64,000 nt of DNA from Haloarcula nitratireducens (GCF_019599505.1 NZ_RKLT01000017.1:3860-67859); one strand, 5' to 3'; numbered from the stretch's first letter, positions 17,656 to 26,679 are shown. A program made the numbers and translations. The notes: generated from the sequence alone by a model not told the origin.

Positions 17656-17665
17656 AGTATTAGTA
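17656..17665 (+). promoter_or_regulatory. TATA-like box of the second mannonate dehydratase gene
   Basis: AGTATTAGTA, centred about 28 bases before the ATG at 17688. Confidence 0.5.
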
Positions 17666-17687
17666 CCGCGCCGACGGCTACTCGCCT

Positions 17688-18653
17688 ATGGTTTCGCCTG
17701 CACTCATCCTCCCCCCGGAGCCCGACGAACGGTGGCAGTTGGCCAAACAGATGGGCGTCGAGAAGACCGTCATCCACCCACTGGAGATCGGCGACGGCCG
17801 AACGTACTGGACCTACGACGACCTGCAGGGCCTCGACAACTGGCTCGCGGACGCCGGACTCGAATTTTCCGTCCTCGAAGGGTCGGTCCCCATCTCCGAT
17901 CGGGTTCGCGTCGGTGCAGACGGTCGCGACGAGGACATCGAGGTGTTCGAGCAGTTCCTGCGCGACTGCGGGGAGGTCGGGATCCCCGTCGTCGCCTACG
18001 ACTGGATGGCCGGCGTCCGCTGGGCGCGCACCGCCGCCCACGTCGAGTCTCGGGGCGGCTCCTACGTCACCGAGTTCGACGTCGAGAAGGCGCGGGGCGG
18101 CCCCGAACCGTTCCCCGACGTGACCCGCGAGGACGTCTGGGAGGCGCTGGAGTACTTCCTGCAGGAGGTGACGCCCGTCGCCGAGGAGGCGGGCGTGAAA
18201 CTCGCGCTCCACCCCGACGACCCGCCCCGCGAATCGCTGCGCGGCACGCCTCGGGTCGTCGGGAGCGTCGAGGCCTACGACCGGGTGCTCTCGGCCTACG
18301 AGAGCGAGCACAACGGCCTCACGTTCTGTCAGGGTAACTTCGCCGCGATGGGGGCGGACGTCCCCGACGCCATCGAGCGCTTCGGCGACCGCATCAACTT
18401 CGTCCACTTCCGCGACGTCGAGGGCGACGCCGACCGCTTCGTCGAGACCTGGCACGACGACGGTCCGACGGACATGCTGGCCGCGATGCGGGCCTACGAA
18501 GCACACGCCGGCGACGACGTGCCGATGCGTCCCGACCACGTCCCGACGATGGCCGGCGAGGACAACTCCAACCCCGGCTACCACACGAAGGGCCGACTGT
18601 TCGCCATCGGCTACATGCGCGGGCTCCGAGAGCAGGCCCACGCGGACCGATAG
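17688..18653 (+). CDS. Mannonate dehydratase-like protein (UxuA family), copy 2
   Basis: A 321-residue paralogue of the UxuA-type protein at 10627. The same metal-site segments are kept: LTFCQGNFAAMG (Cys), FVHFRDVEGDA (His), MRPDHVPTM (Asp), and LALHPDDPP. It lacks the acidic N-terminal extension and has a shorter middle part. It may be a second mannonate dehydratase or act on a different aldonate; divergence of the paralogues favours different substrates. It is convergent with the SMP-30 lactonase gene 15 bases downstream, and has its own promoter. Confidence 0.83.
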   Translation: MVSPALILPPEPDERWQLAKQMGVEKTVIHPLEIGDGRTYWTYDDLQGLDNWLADAGLEFSVLEGSVPISDRVRVGADGRDEDIEVFEQFLRDCGEVGIPVVAYDWMAGVRWARTAAHVESRGGSYVTEFDVEKARGGPEPFPDVTREDVWEALEYFLQEVTPVAEEAGVKLALHPDDPPRESLRGTPRVVGSVEAYDRVLSAYESEHNGLTFCQGNFAAMGADVPDAIERFGDRINFVHFRDVEGDADRFVETWHDDGPTDMLAAMRAYEAHAGDDVPMRPDHVPTMAGEDNSNPGYHTKGRLFAIGYMRGLREQAHADR

Positions 18654-18668
18654 CCCGACTCAGAACTC

Positions 18669-19562
18669 TCAGACCTCGATGGCCGACCGGAACTCTTCGC
18701 GACCAGTCACGCCGAGGTCGAGGCGGTAGAGGCTCCCCGCGCCCTCGCCCTCGGTCTCTCTCGTCTCCACGCAGGCCGTCGTCACGTAGGCCGTCTCGTA
18801 GTCGTCGCCGGCGAACGTGACCGAGGACACCTTCCGCGGGTCGAACTCGACGGTCGCCTCCCGGGTCCCGTCCGGGGCGAAGCGAATCAGTTTGTTGCCG
18901 TCCCAGAACGCCGACCAGACGCGGTCCTCGCTGTCGACGGTCATCCCGTCCGGGAGTCCCTCGATGCCGCTCGCGTCGAGGAACGTCTCGACGTTCGAGA
19001 TCTCGCCGGTCGCGCGGTCGTAGTCGTAGCGGTAGATGTACCCCGGACAGTCCGGGTCGACCTCGCCGGTGTCGGTGAAGTAGAACTGCGAGCGGTCGCC
19101 GGTGAAGCCCATCCCGTTCGGCAGGACGCACTCCCGTATCAGTTCGAAGGTCCCGTCGGTGTGCAGTCTGTACAGTTGCCCGGGCAGGTCACGCTCCGGA
19201 TCGGGCATCACGCCGGCGAAGACGCGGCCCTCGGGGTCGGCGATGACGTCGTTGAACCGCTCGTGAAACCGCTCCGGGTCCGGCTCGACGACGGGATCGA
19301 CGGTCCCCGACGACTGGTCGAGGCGGCGGACCGCGCCCCATTCCTGAAACAGCAACAGCGAACCGTCGGTCTGAAACGTGAACCCGCCGATTCGCTCCTC
19401 GCCGTCCTCGTAGACGAGTTCGTGGTCGTCGGCCGCCGGATCGTAGCGGTAGATGCGTCCGTTCGGAATATCAGTCCAGTACAGCAGTTCCTCGTCGGGG
19501 TGCCACAGCGGTCCTTCGCCGGTCTCACACTCGATGTCGACGACGAGTTCCGGTCGCGTCAT
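18669..19562 (-). CDS. SMP-30/gluconolactonase family sugar lactonase
   Basis: A 297-residue six-bladed beta-propeller of the SMP-30 family. The conserved metal and active-site positions are visible: Glu in GEGPLWHPDEELLYWTDI, Asn in NDVIADPEGRVFAG, PNGMGF, and Asp in LPDGMTVDSEDRVW. The family opens aldonolactones to aldonic acids. In Haloferax volcanii an SMP-30 lactonase (XacC) serves oxidative xylose/arabinose degradation, and the other enzymes of that route are in this window. I chose the ATG at 19560-19562; the upstream reading frame is a shadow of the ABC ATPase gene. It lies 62 bases downstream of the ABC genes on the same strand. Confidence 0.87.
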   Translation of the reverse strand: MTRPELVVDIECETGEGPLWHPDEELLYWTDIPNGRIYRYDPAADDHELVYEDGEERIGGFTFQTDGSLLLFQEWGAVRRLDQSSGTVDPVVEPDPERFHERFNDVIADPEGRVFAGVMPDPERDLPGQLYRLHTDGTFELIRECVLPNGMGFTGDRSQFYFTDTGEVDPDCPGYIYRYDYDRATGEISNVETFLDASGIEGLPDGMTVDSEDRVWSAFWDGNKLIRFAPDGTREATVEFDPRKVSSVTFAGDDYETAYVTTACVETRETEGEGAGSLYRLDLGVTGREEFRSAIEV

Positions 19563-19624
19563 ACGTGCGGTATCGGCCCAGTGGACCGTAAACGTGTGTG
19601 TCACAGCGAAAGACCGAACTCGGC

Positions 19625-20455
19625 TCAGTCGTCGTCCAGTAGGCCGGCGTCGAGCGTGCCGGTCGTCATCAGCTCGTTCAGTTCTTCGAGGTCCGTCTCG
19701 CTCGGTTCGAGCGTGCCGACGAGCGAGCCCCGAAACAGCACGCCGATACGGTCGGCGTGTTCGAGGACGGACTCGATGTTGTGACTGACAATGATGATGG
19801 TGATGCCCTCGTCGGCGAGCTTGTCGATGGTGTCCTGGACGAGGCGGGTCGCTTCGACCGAGAGCGCGCTGGTCGGCTCGTCGAGGATAATGACGTCGGG
19901 ATCGAACGCCAGCGCTCGGCCGATGGCGACGAGCTGGCGCTGACCGCCCGAGAGGAACTCGACTTCCGTCTTGATGTCCATGTCGCGGCCGAGCTGGTCC
20001 ATCATTATCTGTTCGGTGCGGTCGTACGTCTCCTCCCAGTCGATGACCTGCAGCGGTCCGAAACCCTTGCGCGGGAACTGGCCCATGAAGATGTTCGTCG
20101 CGATGTCGAGGTCGTTCATCAGCGCCAGGTCCTGATAGACGGTCTCGATGCCGTTGTCCCGGGCGTCGGAGGGGTTGCTGAAGTGGACCTCGCGGCCGTC
20201 CTTGTAGATCTGGCCGCTCGTGGGTTCGTGGACGCCGCTGAGGACGTTCATCAGCGTCGACTTCCCCGCGCCGTTGTCGCCGACGAGCGCGTATATCTCG
20301 CCCGGCTCGACCGCCAGCGAGACGTCTTCGAGGGCGACGATGCGACCGAACTGCTTCGTGACGTCCTCGACGCGGATCTTCGGCTCCGTCGCCCGTTCGC
20401 CGCCGGACTGCTGGGCGGATTCCTCCCCGCTCGCGGGGCTGTCCTCGACGCTCAT
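19625..20455 (-). CDS. Ribose-type sugar ABC transporter, ATP-binding subunit (system 1)
   Basis: A 276-residue ABC ATPase: Walker A GDNGAGKST, Q-loop region YQDLALMND, signature LSGGQRQL, Walker B VIILDEPTSALS, H-loop VSHN. This is half the length of bacterial RbsA-type tandem ATPases; haloarchaea often use a single domain that must dimerise. A ~30-residue acidic Ser/Glu N-terminus precedes the domain. The ATG at 20455 overlaps the stop of the permease gene by four bases, so binding protein, permease and ATPase (21484-22707, 20452-21459, 19625-20455) form one importer operon. Confidence 0.9.
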   Translation of the reverse strand: MSVEDSPASGEESAQQSGGERATEPKIRVEDVTKQFGRIVALEDVSLAVEPGEIYALVGDNGAGKSTLMNVLSGVHEPTSGQIYKDGREVHFSNPSDARDNGIETVYQDLALMNDLDIATNIFMGQFPRKGFGPLQVIDWEETYDRTEQIMMDQLGRDMDIKTEVEFLSGGQRQLVAIGRALAFDPDVIILDEPTSALSVEATRLVQDTIDKLADEGITIIIVSHNIESVLEHADRIGVLFRGSLVGTLEPSETDLEELNELMTTGTLDAGLLDDD

Positions 20456-21459
20456 ACCGCACCACTCGCGAGGATGCGAGAGCGGATCTTGCTCTGCGTG
20501 CTGTACAGCAGGATGGCGACGAGCAGGACGATGCCGTTTATCATCTGTATCTGGGTCGCCCCGACGACGGGGCTGTTGTTCAGCGCGGACTGGACGAGTT
20601 GGATGAGGATGACCCCGCCCAGCGCGCCGGTGATCTTCCCGCGACCGCCGAACAGGCTGATGCCGCCGATGACGGCCCCGGCGAACGCCTGGAACACCAG
20701 CCCCTCGCCGATGAGCGGCGGGACGACGCCGACGAACCCGGTCAGCATCAGTCCGGCGATGGCCGACAGCACACCGCTTATCGTGTAGATGACGATGATG
20801 AGTCGCTCGGTGTCGATGCCCACTTCGCGGGCCGAGACCTCCGAACTCCCGAGCGCGTACACCGACTGCCCGAAGGAGGTGTATCGAAGCACGAGTCCGA
20901 AGACGAGGAACGCCGCCAGCATGATGCCGATAGCGAGGTCGGGCGTGCCGCCGACCTGGACGTACAGCCTCGGGAGCCCGGTCACCGGTTGGGTCTGCAT
21001 GGCCGTCTTCGCGCCCTCGAAGATGATGAGGAACGCGAGCGTCTGGAGGAACGGGTTCAGACCGACCTTCGCTATCATCACGCCGTTGGCTAATCCGATG
21101 ACCGCGCCGGTGATCAGGATGACGCCGAACCCGGCCCACGGGCTGGTCGTGACGCCCCAGCAACTCGGGCACGTCCCGAGCAACATCCCGGTGAACATCG
21201 CCGAGAAGCCGGCGATGGAGCCGATAGAGAGGTCGAAGTGCCCGGAGAGGAGACAGAGGCTCTCGGCGAGGACCAACAGGCCGATGGGGACCGCGCCCCA
21301 TAGTATGAGCTCCAGCGACCGGAACGTCTGGGGCACCGTCAACAGGATACCGAGGATGACGATGCCCAGAATCGGCCATATCATGTTGTCGAGCAGCGTC
21401 AGCGCTACGTCGTCTCTATCACCGATCGTCCTGCCGACGAAACCTTGTTCAGTAGACAT
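20452..21459 (-). CDS. Ribose-type sugar ABC transporter, permease (system 1)
   Basis: A 335-residue polytopic membrane protein of the RbsC/BPD_transp_2 family with about nine to ten hydrophobic helices. Typical segments are ESLCLLSGHFDLSIGSIAGF, NGVMIAKVGLNPFLQTLA and GGISLFGGRGKITGALGG (the conserved EAA-like/GG loop of this family). It forms the channel for sugar taken over from the binding protein. Downstream its stop overlaps the ATPase start; upstream the binding-protein gene ends 24 bases away. Confidence 0.9.
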   Translation of the reverse strand: MSTEQGFVGRTIGDRDDVALTLLDNMIWPILGIVILGILLTVPQTFRSLELILWGAVPIGLLVLAESLCLLSGHFDLSIGSIAGFSAMFTGMLLGTCPSCWGVTTSPWAGFGVILITGAVIGLANGVMIAKVGLNPFLQTLAFLIIFEGAKTAMQTQPVTGLPRLYVQVGGTPDLAIGIMLAAFLVFGLVLRYTSFGQSVYALGSSEVSAREVGIDTERLIIVIYTISGVLSAIAGLMLTGFVGVVPPLIGEGLVFQAFAGAVIGGISLFGGRGKITGALGGVILIQLVQSALNNSPVVGATQIQMINGIVLLVAILLYSTQSKIRSRILASGAV

Positions 21460-21483
21460 TTTTTGAGAGGAGAGGTGGCGTCG

Positions 21484-22707
21484 TTAGCCCCAGATGTTAC
21501 CCCAGAGGTACGGCTCGTCGTAGTTCTCTTGGGTGATAACGACGCTGTTCGTCCTGAACCACGGGTGGCCGTTCTGCTCGCGCATGATGCCCGGCTCCCA
21601 GATGGGCTCGGACCACATGTTGACGCCCTTGTGGTTCGCGGCCTCGACGCTGAACTGGTCGGACGTGACCTCGCTCTCCACTTCGGGGATGACGCTCGGG
21701 TCGTTGCCCGCCTCGACGTACATCTTCATGTACTTCAGCGCGATGGGGTTGTAGAAGTAGTTGGGCTGGTCGACGGCGGCGTCGATCGTCCCGTCGCCGA
21801 CGAGCGGGTTGACCTCGGGGCTCCCGTCCATCTGCGTGAGACAGATGTGACCCTCTTCGCCCGTCGGAACCAGCATATCGAGGTTGCGAAGCGCCTGCAC
21901 GACGCCGAGCCCCATCGAGAGGTTCCCCGAGTAGATGCCGTCGACGCGCCCGTTGGAGTTGATCCACTCCTGGACGGTCCGCTGGGCCACGTCACGGGCG
22001 TACTCGCCGTTGAGGGTCGTGACCACTTCGGCCCGGTCGTTCTCCTTCATCACGTCGAGGAAGCCCTGCGAGCGCTGATTCGCCGACTGGTTCCCCTGGA
22101 CGCCCCGCACGTTCAGCACGCGCCAGGTGTCCTTGTCCGGATACTGCGATTCGAGCGCTTTGATCATCTGCTCGGCCGAGCTAGCGCCGCCGTCGTAGTT
22201 GCTGAAGCCGACGTAGAGCGGGATCTCCGAACTGGACGTATCGGCGTTCGTCGCGAACACCGGCGTCCCGCCCTCTATCGCCTGATTGATCGCTCCCTCG
22301 GCGGCACCCGTCTGCCAGACGCCGACGAGGATGCCGTCGTAGTCGCCGTTGGCGAACTCGCGGATGTCCTGGACTTGCTTCTGGGCGCTCTGCTGGTTCG
22401 GCCGGACGTCCAGTTGGATGCCCTGGTCCTCGGCGTAGAACCGCGCCGCCTCGATATACGCCGTGATCCAGGCTCCGCCGCGGACGTACGCGGTCATGCC
22501 GACCTTCTGCAGACTGCCGCTTCCACCACCGCTGCTCGTTCCGGTGGTTCCGCCGTCGCCGCCGGTTCCGGTCCCGCCGTCTCCGCCCGTACCGCCGTCA
22601 CCACCATCGCCGCCGTCGCCGCCGTCCCCGCCACAGCCGGCGAGCGAAACTGTCGTGATCGTCGCCCCGGTCGCCTTTAAAAATCTACGTCTGGTATTGT
22701 CAACCAT
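21484..22707 (-). CDS. Ribose-type sugar ABC transporter, Tat-lipoprotein binding protein (system 1)
   Basis: A 407-residue periplasmic-binding protein of the RbsB-like (type 1, Peripla_BP_4) group. It begins with the twin-arginine signal TRRRFLK, a hydrophobic stretch and the lipobox SLAGC, so it is exported folded by Tat and lipid-anchored. A ~40-residue Gly/Asp/Thr linker follows. The mature part shows DGILVGVWQTGAAEGAI and RVDGIYSGNLSMGLGVVQAL, the hinge regions of this fold. I chose the ATG at 22705-22707, which starts the Tat signal and has a TATA-like box at -28. It is first gene of the importer operon. The ligand is unknown; a pentose or deoxyhexose is likely from context. Confidence 0.9.
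   Translation of the reverse strand: MVDNTRRRFLKATGATITTVSLAGCGGDGGDGGDGGDGGTGGDGGTGTGGDGGTTGTSSGGGSGSLQKVGMTAYVRGGAWITAYIEAARFYAEDQGIQLDVRPNQQSAQKQVQDIREFANGDYDGILVGVWQTGAAEGAINQAIEGGTPVFATNADTSSSEIPLYVGFSNYDGGASSAEQMIKALESQYPDKDTWRVLNVRGVQGNQSANQRSQGFLDVMKENDRAEVVTTLNGEYARDVAQRTVQEWINSNGRVDGIYSGNLSMGLGVVQALRNLDMLVPTGEEGHICLTQMDGSPEVNPLVGDGTIDAAVDQPNYFYNPIALKYMKMYVEAGNDPSVIPEVESEVTSDQFSVEAANHKGVNMWSEPIWEPGIMREQNGHPWFRTNSVVITQENYDEPYLWGNIWG
22521..22632 (-). repeat. Low-complexity Gly/Asp/Thr codon repeats (binding-protein linker, system 1)
   Basis: On the coding strand this is an imperfect array of GGC-GGC-GAC-type codons encoding (GGD)n and TGGDGG units just after the lipidated cysteine. 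The same arrangement occurs at 28675-28811 in the second binding protein. Such arrays slip easily, so length variation between strains is expected. Confidence 0.7.
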
Positions 22708-22730
22708 ACCTACCCATAGTAGCGAACGTT

Positions 22731-22740
22731 CGTACATAAA
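22731..22740 (-). promoter_or_regulatory. TATA-like box of ABC system 1, with adjacent inverted repeat
   Basis: Minus-strand TTTATGTACG, centred 28 bases before the ATG at 22707. Just upstream, at 22745-22757, is GTTGAACATCAAC (4-base arms GTTG/CAAC), a possible regulator site. Confidence 0.5.
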
Positions 22741-22918
22741 TGTTGTTGAACATCAACCGCCCCGTTGACCTATCGAGTCCGGCGGATCGGTTCGGCGGTC
22801 CCGCTTCGCGAACTCGTCTTACTGTCGGAAAATTTTCACTATCTGCCCCATCGTGGACGGTGTCTTCTCGACTCTCCTGCCGGTAGCTTCTTGCCGACAG
22901 GACGCCCACCGCTGAGAT

Positions 22919-23590
22919 ATGAGACTCTATCTCGATACGGCGGACCTCGGTCGGATCCGTGACCTGTCTCGGCTCGGCGTCCTCGACGGCGTCACGACGA
23001 ACCCGGCGATCGTCGCCGACGCGGAGAAGTCGTATCGGAACGCGGTCGAAGACGTCGCCGAGGTAGTAGACGGCCCGGTGTTCGCACAGGTCATCGCCGC
23101 CGACGCCGACGAGATGGTCCGCGAAGCGCGGGGCTATCAGGAGTGGGCCGCCGACGTGGTGGCGAAGATCCCCGCCACCCGCGAGGGGTTCGAGGCGCTC
23201 TCCCGCCTCCGAACCGAGGGGATCCCGGCGGGCACGACGGTCGTCTTCTCCGTCGAGCAGGCGGTGTTGGCGGCGAAGAACGACGCCACGTTCGTCGCGC
23301 CCTACGTCGGCCGCCTCGACGACGCCGGCGAGGACGGGGTCGGGACCGTCCGCCGGATGCAGGAGATATACGACACCTACGGGTTCGAGACGGAGCTGCT
23401 GGCGGCCAGCATCCGGAACACGACGCAGGCCGTCGCGCTGTACGAAGCCGGCGTCGACGCGGTGACGATGTCGCCCGAAGTCCTCGAAGCGCATATCCCG
23501 CACCCCGAGACCGACGAGGGCGTCGCCGGGTTCGAGGCGGCGTGGGGCGACCGGGGCAGCCCGCTCGACGAGCGCGGCGACAGTAGCTAA
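22919..23590 (+). CDS. Transaldolase / fructose-6-phosphate aldolase-like protein
   Basis: A 223-residue small-type transaldolase-fold aldolase: MRLYLDTADL at the start, GVTTNPAIV, the Schiff-base lysine in VVAKIPATREG, then AGTTVVFSVEQAVLAAKN and VAPYVGRLDD. Members either transfer a dihydroxyacetone unit or split/join fructose 6-phosphate-type sugars. Length matches FSA/TalC. It precedes a PfkB kinase by 25 bases in the same direction, so the pair likely handles one sugar or keto-sugar acid; whether it acts as a KDPG-type aldolase is a guess. No strong TATA-like box was seen. Confidence 0.86.
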   Translation: MRLYLDTADLGRIRDLSRLGVLDGVTTNPAIVADAEKSYRNAVEDVAEVVDGPVFAQVIAADADEMVREARGYQEWAADVVAKIPATREGFEALSRLRTEGIPAGTTVVFSVEQAVLAAKNDATFVAPYVGRLDDAGEDGVGTVRRMQEIYDTYGFETELLAASIRNTTQAVALYEAGVDAVTMSPEVLEAHIPHPETDEGVAGFEAAWGDRGSPLDERGDSS

Positions 23591-23615
23591 GTACCGGGCC
23601 GGTGAACGACTCGCC

Positions 23616-24587
23616 ATGACCGACGACCCAACCGTGCTGGTCGCGGGCGACACGCTGGTCGACTTCGTCCCCGAGCGAGCGGGGCCGCCGGGAGAGGCCG
23701 GCGGCTACGCGCCGAAGTTCGGCGGCTCGGGCGCGAACGTCGCCCTCGCACTCGACCGCATCGGCGTTCCGCCCCTGTTCTGGACGCGCCTCGCCGCCGA
23801 CGACTTCGGCGCGTTCCTCCGCTCGCATCTGGACGACTCGGCGATTCCGGCCGACTTGCTCGTAACCGATCCGGACGCGCGGACGACGCTCGCCGTCGTC
23901 ACGCACGACGAGGACGGCGACCGCTCCTTCTCGTTCTACCGCGAGGACGGCGCGGACACGCGCTTCGAACCCGGTCGAGTCGGCGATACGACGCTCGACT
24001 CGGTGTCGTGGGTCCACACGACCGGCGTGACGATGAGCGTCGAACCGAGTCGGACGGCCACGCTCGAACTCCAGTCTCGCGCCAGCGACCGCGCGACGGT
24101 GTCGCTGGACCCGAACTGGCGACCGGAGATGTGGGAGAGCCCCTACGAGTTCGGGGCCGTCGTCCGCGGCGCGCTGGACGCCGTCGACGTCGTCAAGGCG
24201 ACGCCGGAGGACCTCGAAGCCGCGGGCTTCGAGACGGGCGACCCCGAGACGCTCGCGCGGGACGTCGCCGATTACGGCCCGCACACGGTCGTGTTGACGC
24301 TCGGCGGCGAGGGGGCGCTGTGTTACGGAACCGACGAGAGTCCGGTTGCCGGGTGGGGGCGTCACGGGGGATACGACGTCGACGTCGTCGATACGACGGG
24401 CGCGGGCGACGCCTTCCTCGCGGGATTCATCGCCGCGCTGACCCACGGCGTGACCGACGCCGAGTCCGCCCTCGCGCTCGCGAACGCCGCGGGAGCCGTC
24501 GCCACGACCCGACCCGGGGCGGTGTCGGCGCTGACCGGTTTCGACCGGATCCGGCGGTTTCACGACGAGATCCCCTGGGCCGAATAG
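23616..24587 (+). CDS. PfkB-family sugar kinase, candidate 2-keto-3-deoxygluconate kinase
   Basis: A 323-residue ribokinase-like kinase. The N-terminal PfkB signature region is KFGGSGANVALALDRIG, and the C-terminal signature with the catalytic aspartate is DTTGAGDAFLAGF. The family phosphorylates sugars or keto-deoxy acids with ATP. With two mannonate dehydratases in the island producing 2-keto-3-deoxygluconate, KDG kinase of the semi-phosphorylative Entner-Doudoroff route is the best guess; fructokinase is an alternative. It follows the transaldolase-like gene closely and precedes the IclR regulator gene, which has its own promoter. Confidence 0.86.
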   Translation: MTDDPTVLVAGDTLVDFVPERAGPPGEAGGYAPKFGGSGANVALALDRIGVPPLFWTRLAADDFGAFLRSHLDDSAIPADLLVTDPDARTTLAVVTHDEDGDRSFSFYREDGADTRFEPGRVGDTTLDSVSWVHTTGVTMSVEPSRTATLELQSRASDRATVSLDPNWRPEMWESPYEFGAVVRGALDAVDVVKATPEDLEAAGFETGDPETLARDVADYGPHTVVLTLGGEGALCYGTDESPVAGWGRHGGYDVDVVDTTGAGDAFLAGFIAALTHGVTDAESALALANAAGAVATTRPGAVSALTGFDRIRRFHDEIPWAE

Positions 24588-24631
24588 CCGTCTGGCCGGG
24601 ACGGACGCCCGTTCCGTTCTGGTGAACAGAC

Positions 24632-24639
24632 CTATATCC
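24632..24639 (+). promoter_or_regulatory. TATA-like box of the IclR gene
   Basis: CTATATCC, centred 25 bases before the ATG at 24660. Confidence 0.5.
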
Positions 24640-24659
24640 TAGGGCGTCGTAGCCGTGGT

Positions 24660-25421
24660 ATGCCATCGCAGGAGAACACGATAACTGCGACCAGAACGTC
24701 GTTCCGTGTCCTGGAGGCGCTCAAACGCCTCGACGGGGCGGGTGTGACGGCCGTGGCGACCGAACTGGACACCGCGAAGAGCACCGTCCACAATCACCTG
24801 CGGACCCTCGAAGACGAGGGCTACGTCACCTGCGAGGGCGGGACGTACCGGGTTAGCCTCCGGTTTCTCGAACTCGGTGAGTACACCAGAAACCGGATGG
24901 ACATCTACGAGAAGGCCCGTCCGGAGGTCGACTCGCTCGCCGAGGAGACGGGGGAGATGGCCAACGCCGCCGTCGAAGAACACGGTGAGGGCGTCTACAT
25001 CACGCGCGCGGAGGGAACGCAGGCGGTCAGCGTCGACACCTACGCCGGCAAACGGGTGAAACTGCACTGCACCGCGCTCGGCAAGACGATTCTGGCACAA
25101 CTTCCCGAACAGCGGGTCGACGCCATCCTCGAGACGCACGGGTTGCCGAAGCGAACGGAGAACACGATCACCGACGCCGACGAACTGAAAGACGAACTCG
25201 GCGAGATTCGCGACCGGGGGTACGCCTACGACCGCGAGGAGCGACTGCCCGGCCTCCGGTGCGTGGCGGCTCCCGTCGTGGCCGACGACGGGAACCTCAT
25301 CGCGGCGCTCTCCGTCTCGGGGCCGACGACCCGTATCAAGGGCGACCGCTTCCACGAGGAGATCCCGGAGTTGCTCCGGTCCTCGGCCAACGTCATCGAG
25401 ATAAACCTCGCCTATTCGTGA
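24660..25421 (+). CDS. IclR-family transcriptional regulator (XacR-like)
   Basis: A 253-residue IclR-type regulator. The N-terminal winged helix shows GVTAVATELDTAKSTVHNHL with the recognition helix, residues ~22-45. The C-terminal effector domain shows HCTALGKTILAQL, RLPGLRCVAAPVV and GDDGNLIAALSVSGP-like segments. In Haloferax volcanii the IclR protein XacR activates the xylose/arabinose genes. This protein lies in the centre of a similar gene set, so control of the surrounding promoters by sugar acids or sugars is a reasonable inference. It is the only intact sugar-type regulator in the island. Confidence 0.88.
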   Translation: MPSQENTITATRTSFRVLEALKRLDGAGVTAVATELDTAKSTVHNHLRTLEDEGYVTCEGGTYRVSLRFLELGEYTRNRMDIYEKARPEVDSLAEETGEMANAAVEEHGEGVYITRAEGTQAVSVDTYAGKRVKLHCTALGKTILAQLPEQRVDAILETHGLPKRTENTITDADELKDELGEIRDRGYAYDREERLPGLRCVAAPVVADDGNLIAALSVSGPTTRIKGDRFHEEIPELLRSSANVIEINLAYS

Positions 25422-25870
25422 TGTGCTACCGCGTCCCGCAGAGCTGAACGGCAGGATCGCTCCGCCCCTTGGTTCGTGCGTCCCCGCTTCGAGTACCCCG
25501 GAGAGACCGGAACCCGTTGAACACGCAGAACCCATCGAGCGTACCAAGAAATGACGATATATGAACTTAGAGGTAGTTACGAAATATTTCCTCGCAATTA
25601 TCCCGCGACTCTTTGACGAATAGAGATCGCGAACTGCATCGCTCTCCGCGTCGCGTTCGCTTCCAGTAACCGCACGTTCAGCTAAGGTGAACGACATCCT
25701 GAGCAATAAAACGTTATGGTTATCGCGGTGGAATAACGATAGTACACGAGTTATTAGGAAATCGCTTCGTCGTTCCGCACGACGGATTTCACGTTCGGCA
25801 GATCTGAACACCGCTCCGATCACGTGCGATAAGCGGTATCTTCATGCTGAGTGCTACCAATTTACGGCAC
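25422..25870. other. Intergenic region, AT-rich, with a GTTCA/TGAAC inverted repeat
   Basis: About 450 bases between the IclR and aldolase genes with no believable ORF. It is AT-richer than its surroundings from 25550 to 25860. At 25676-25692 is GTTCA-N7-TGAAC, a possible regulator site. The ATG-proximal part lacks a clean TATA-like box; GGTATCTT near 25836 is the best candidate. Confidence 0.5.
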
Positions 25871-26629
25871 ATGGTGTCTCCATCGCTCAGACGGCGGTTA
25901 CTCGACGGGGAGACGGTCGTCGGCACGTTCCAGTTGCTGGACTCGCCGATGGCCGCCGAGATGGCCGGCGTCGCGGGGCTGGACTTCACGATTCTCGACC
26001 AGGAGCACGGACCGCTGACCGCCGAGACGTGCGTCGCGATGTGTGCGGCCGCACAGGGGGGCGGTGCCGAACCGGTCGTCCGCGTCCGGAGCAATTCCGA
26101 GGCGGAGGTGCAACGCGCTCTCGACATCGGGGCCGCCGGGGTCGAGATTCCGCAGATAGAGACCGGAGAGGACGCCCGCGCCGCCGTCGAGCACGCTCGT
26201 TTCGACCCACTCGGGTCGCGGGGCCTCTCGCCGAAGGTCCGCGCCGGCGGCTACACCGGGAGCGACGACTTCACCGAGCGACAGAACGAGGAGACGGCCG
26301 TCGTCGTCCACATCGAGGGGGAACGCGGCGTCGAGAACGTCGAGACCATCGCCGGGGTGGACGGTATCGACGTGCTGTTTCTCGGCCCCTACGACCTCTC
26401 TCAGTCCATCGGCATCCCGGGACAGGTTCGTGACGACCGCGTCGAGTCGCTCATGGCCGAGGTCTGTGACCGTGCCGACGAGGCGGGGAAAGTCGTCGGG
26501 ACGTACGCCGACGACGCCGAGATGGCCCGCCGGTGGATGGACGCCGGCGTGCAGTACGTCGCCGTCGGCGTCGACGGGACGCTCCTCACTCGCGCCTTCG
26601 AGGGCATCGCGGACGCGCTCGGAGAGTAG
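25871..26629 (+). CDS. HpcH/HpaI-family class II aldolase (2-keto-3-deoxy-sugar-acid aldolase)
   Basis: A 252-residue aldolase of the HpcH/HpaI family, which includes 4-hydroxy-2-oxoheptanedioate, 2-keto-3-deoxy-L-rhamnonate and 2-dehydro-3-deoxyglucarate aldolases. TFQLLDSPMAAEMAGVAGLD opens the barrel. DQEHGP holds the catalytic histidine, RVRSN the conserved arginine, and the metal-binding glutamate is in IPQIETGEDA. RGLSPKVRAGG and LFLGPYDLS complete it. It would split a keto-deoxy acid into pyruvate and an aldehyde. I chose the ATG at 25871 as the family start (MVSPSLRRRLLDGETVVG). The gene after it encodes the D-xylose dehydrogenase-like enzyme, 69 bases on. Confidence 0.88.
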   Translation: MVSPSLRRRLLDGETVVGTFQLLDSPMAAEMAGVAGLDFTILDQEHGPLTAETCVAMCAAAQGGGAEPVVRVRSNSEAEVQRALDIGAAGVEIPQIETGEDARAAVEHARFDPLGSRGLSPKVRAGGYTGSDDFTERQNEETAVVVHIEGERGVENVETIAGVDGIDVLFLGPYDLSQSIGIPGQVRDDRVESLMAEVCDRADEAGKVVGTYADDAEMARRWMDAGVQYVAVGVDGTLLTRAFEGIADALGE

Positions 26630-26671
26630 CGGCTGCGGTCGCTCTCGACGAGGGCCGACTGCCCGACGTTT

Positions 26672-26679
26672 CTTTATCC
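26672..26679 (+). promoter_or_regulatory. TATA-like box of the Gfo6-like gene
   Basis: CTTTATCC, about 24 bases before the ATG at 26699. Confidence 0.4.
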
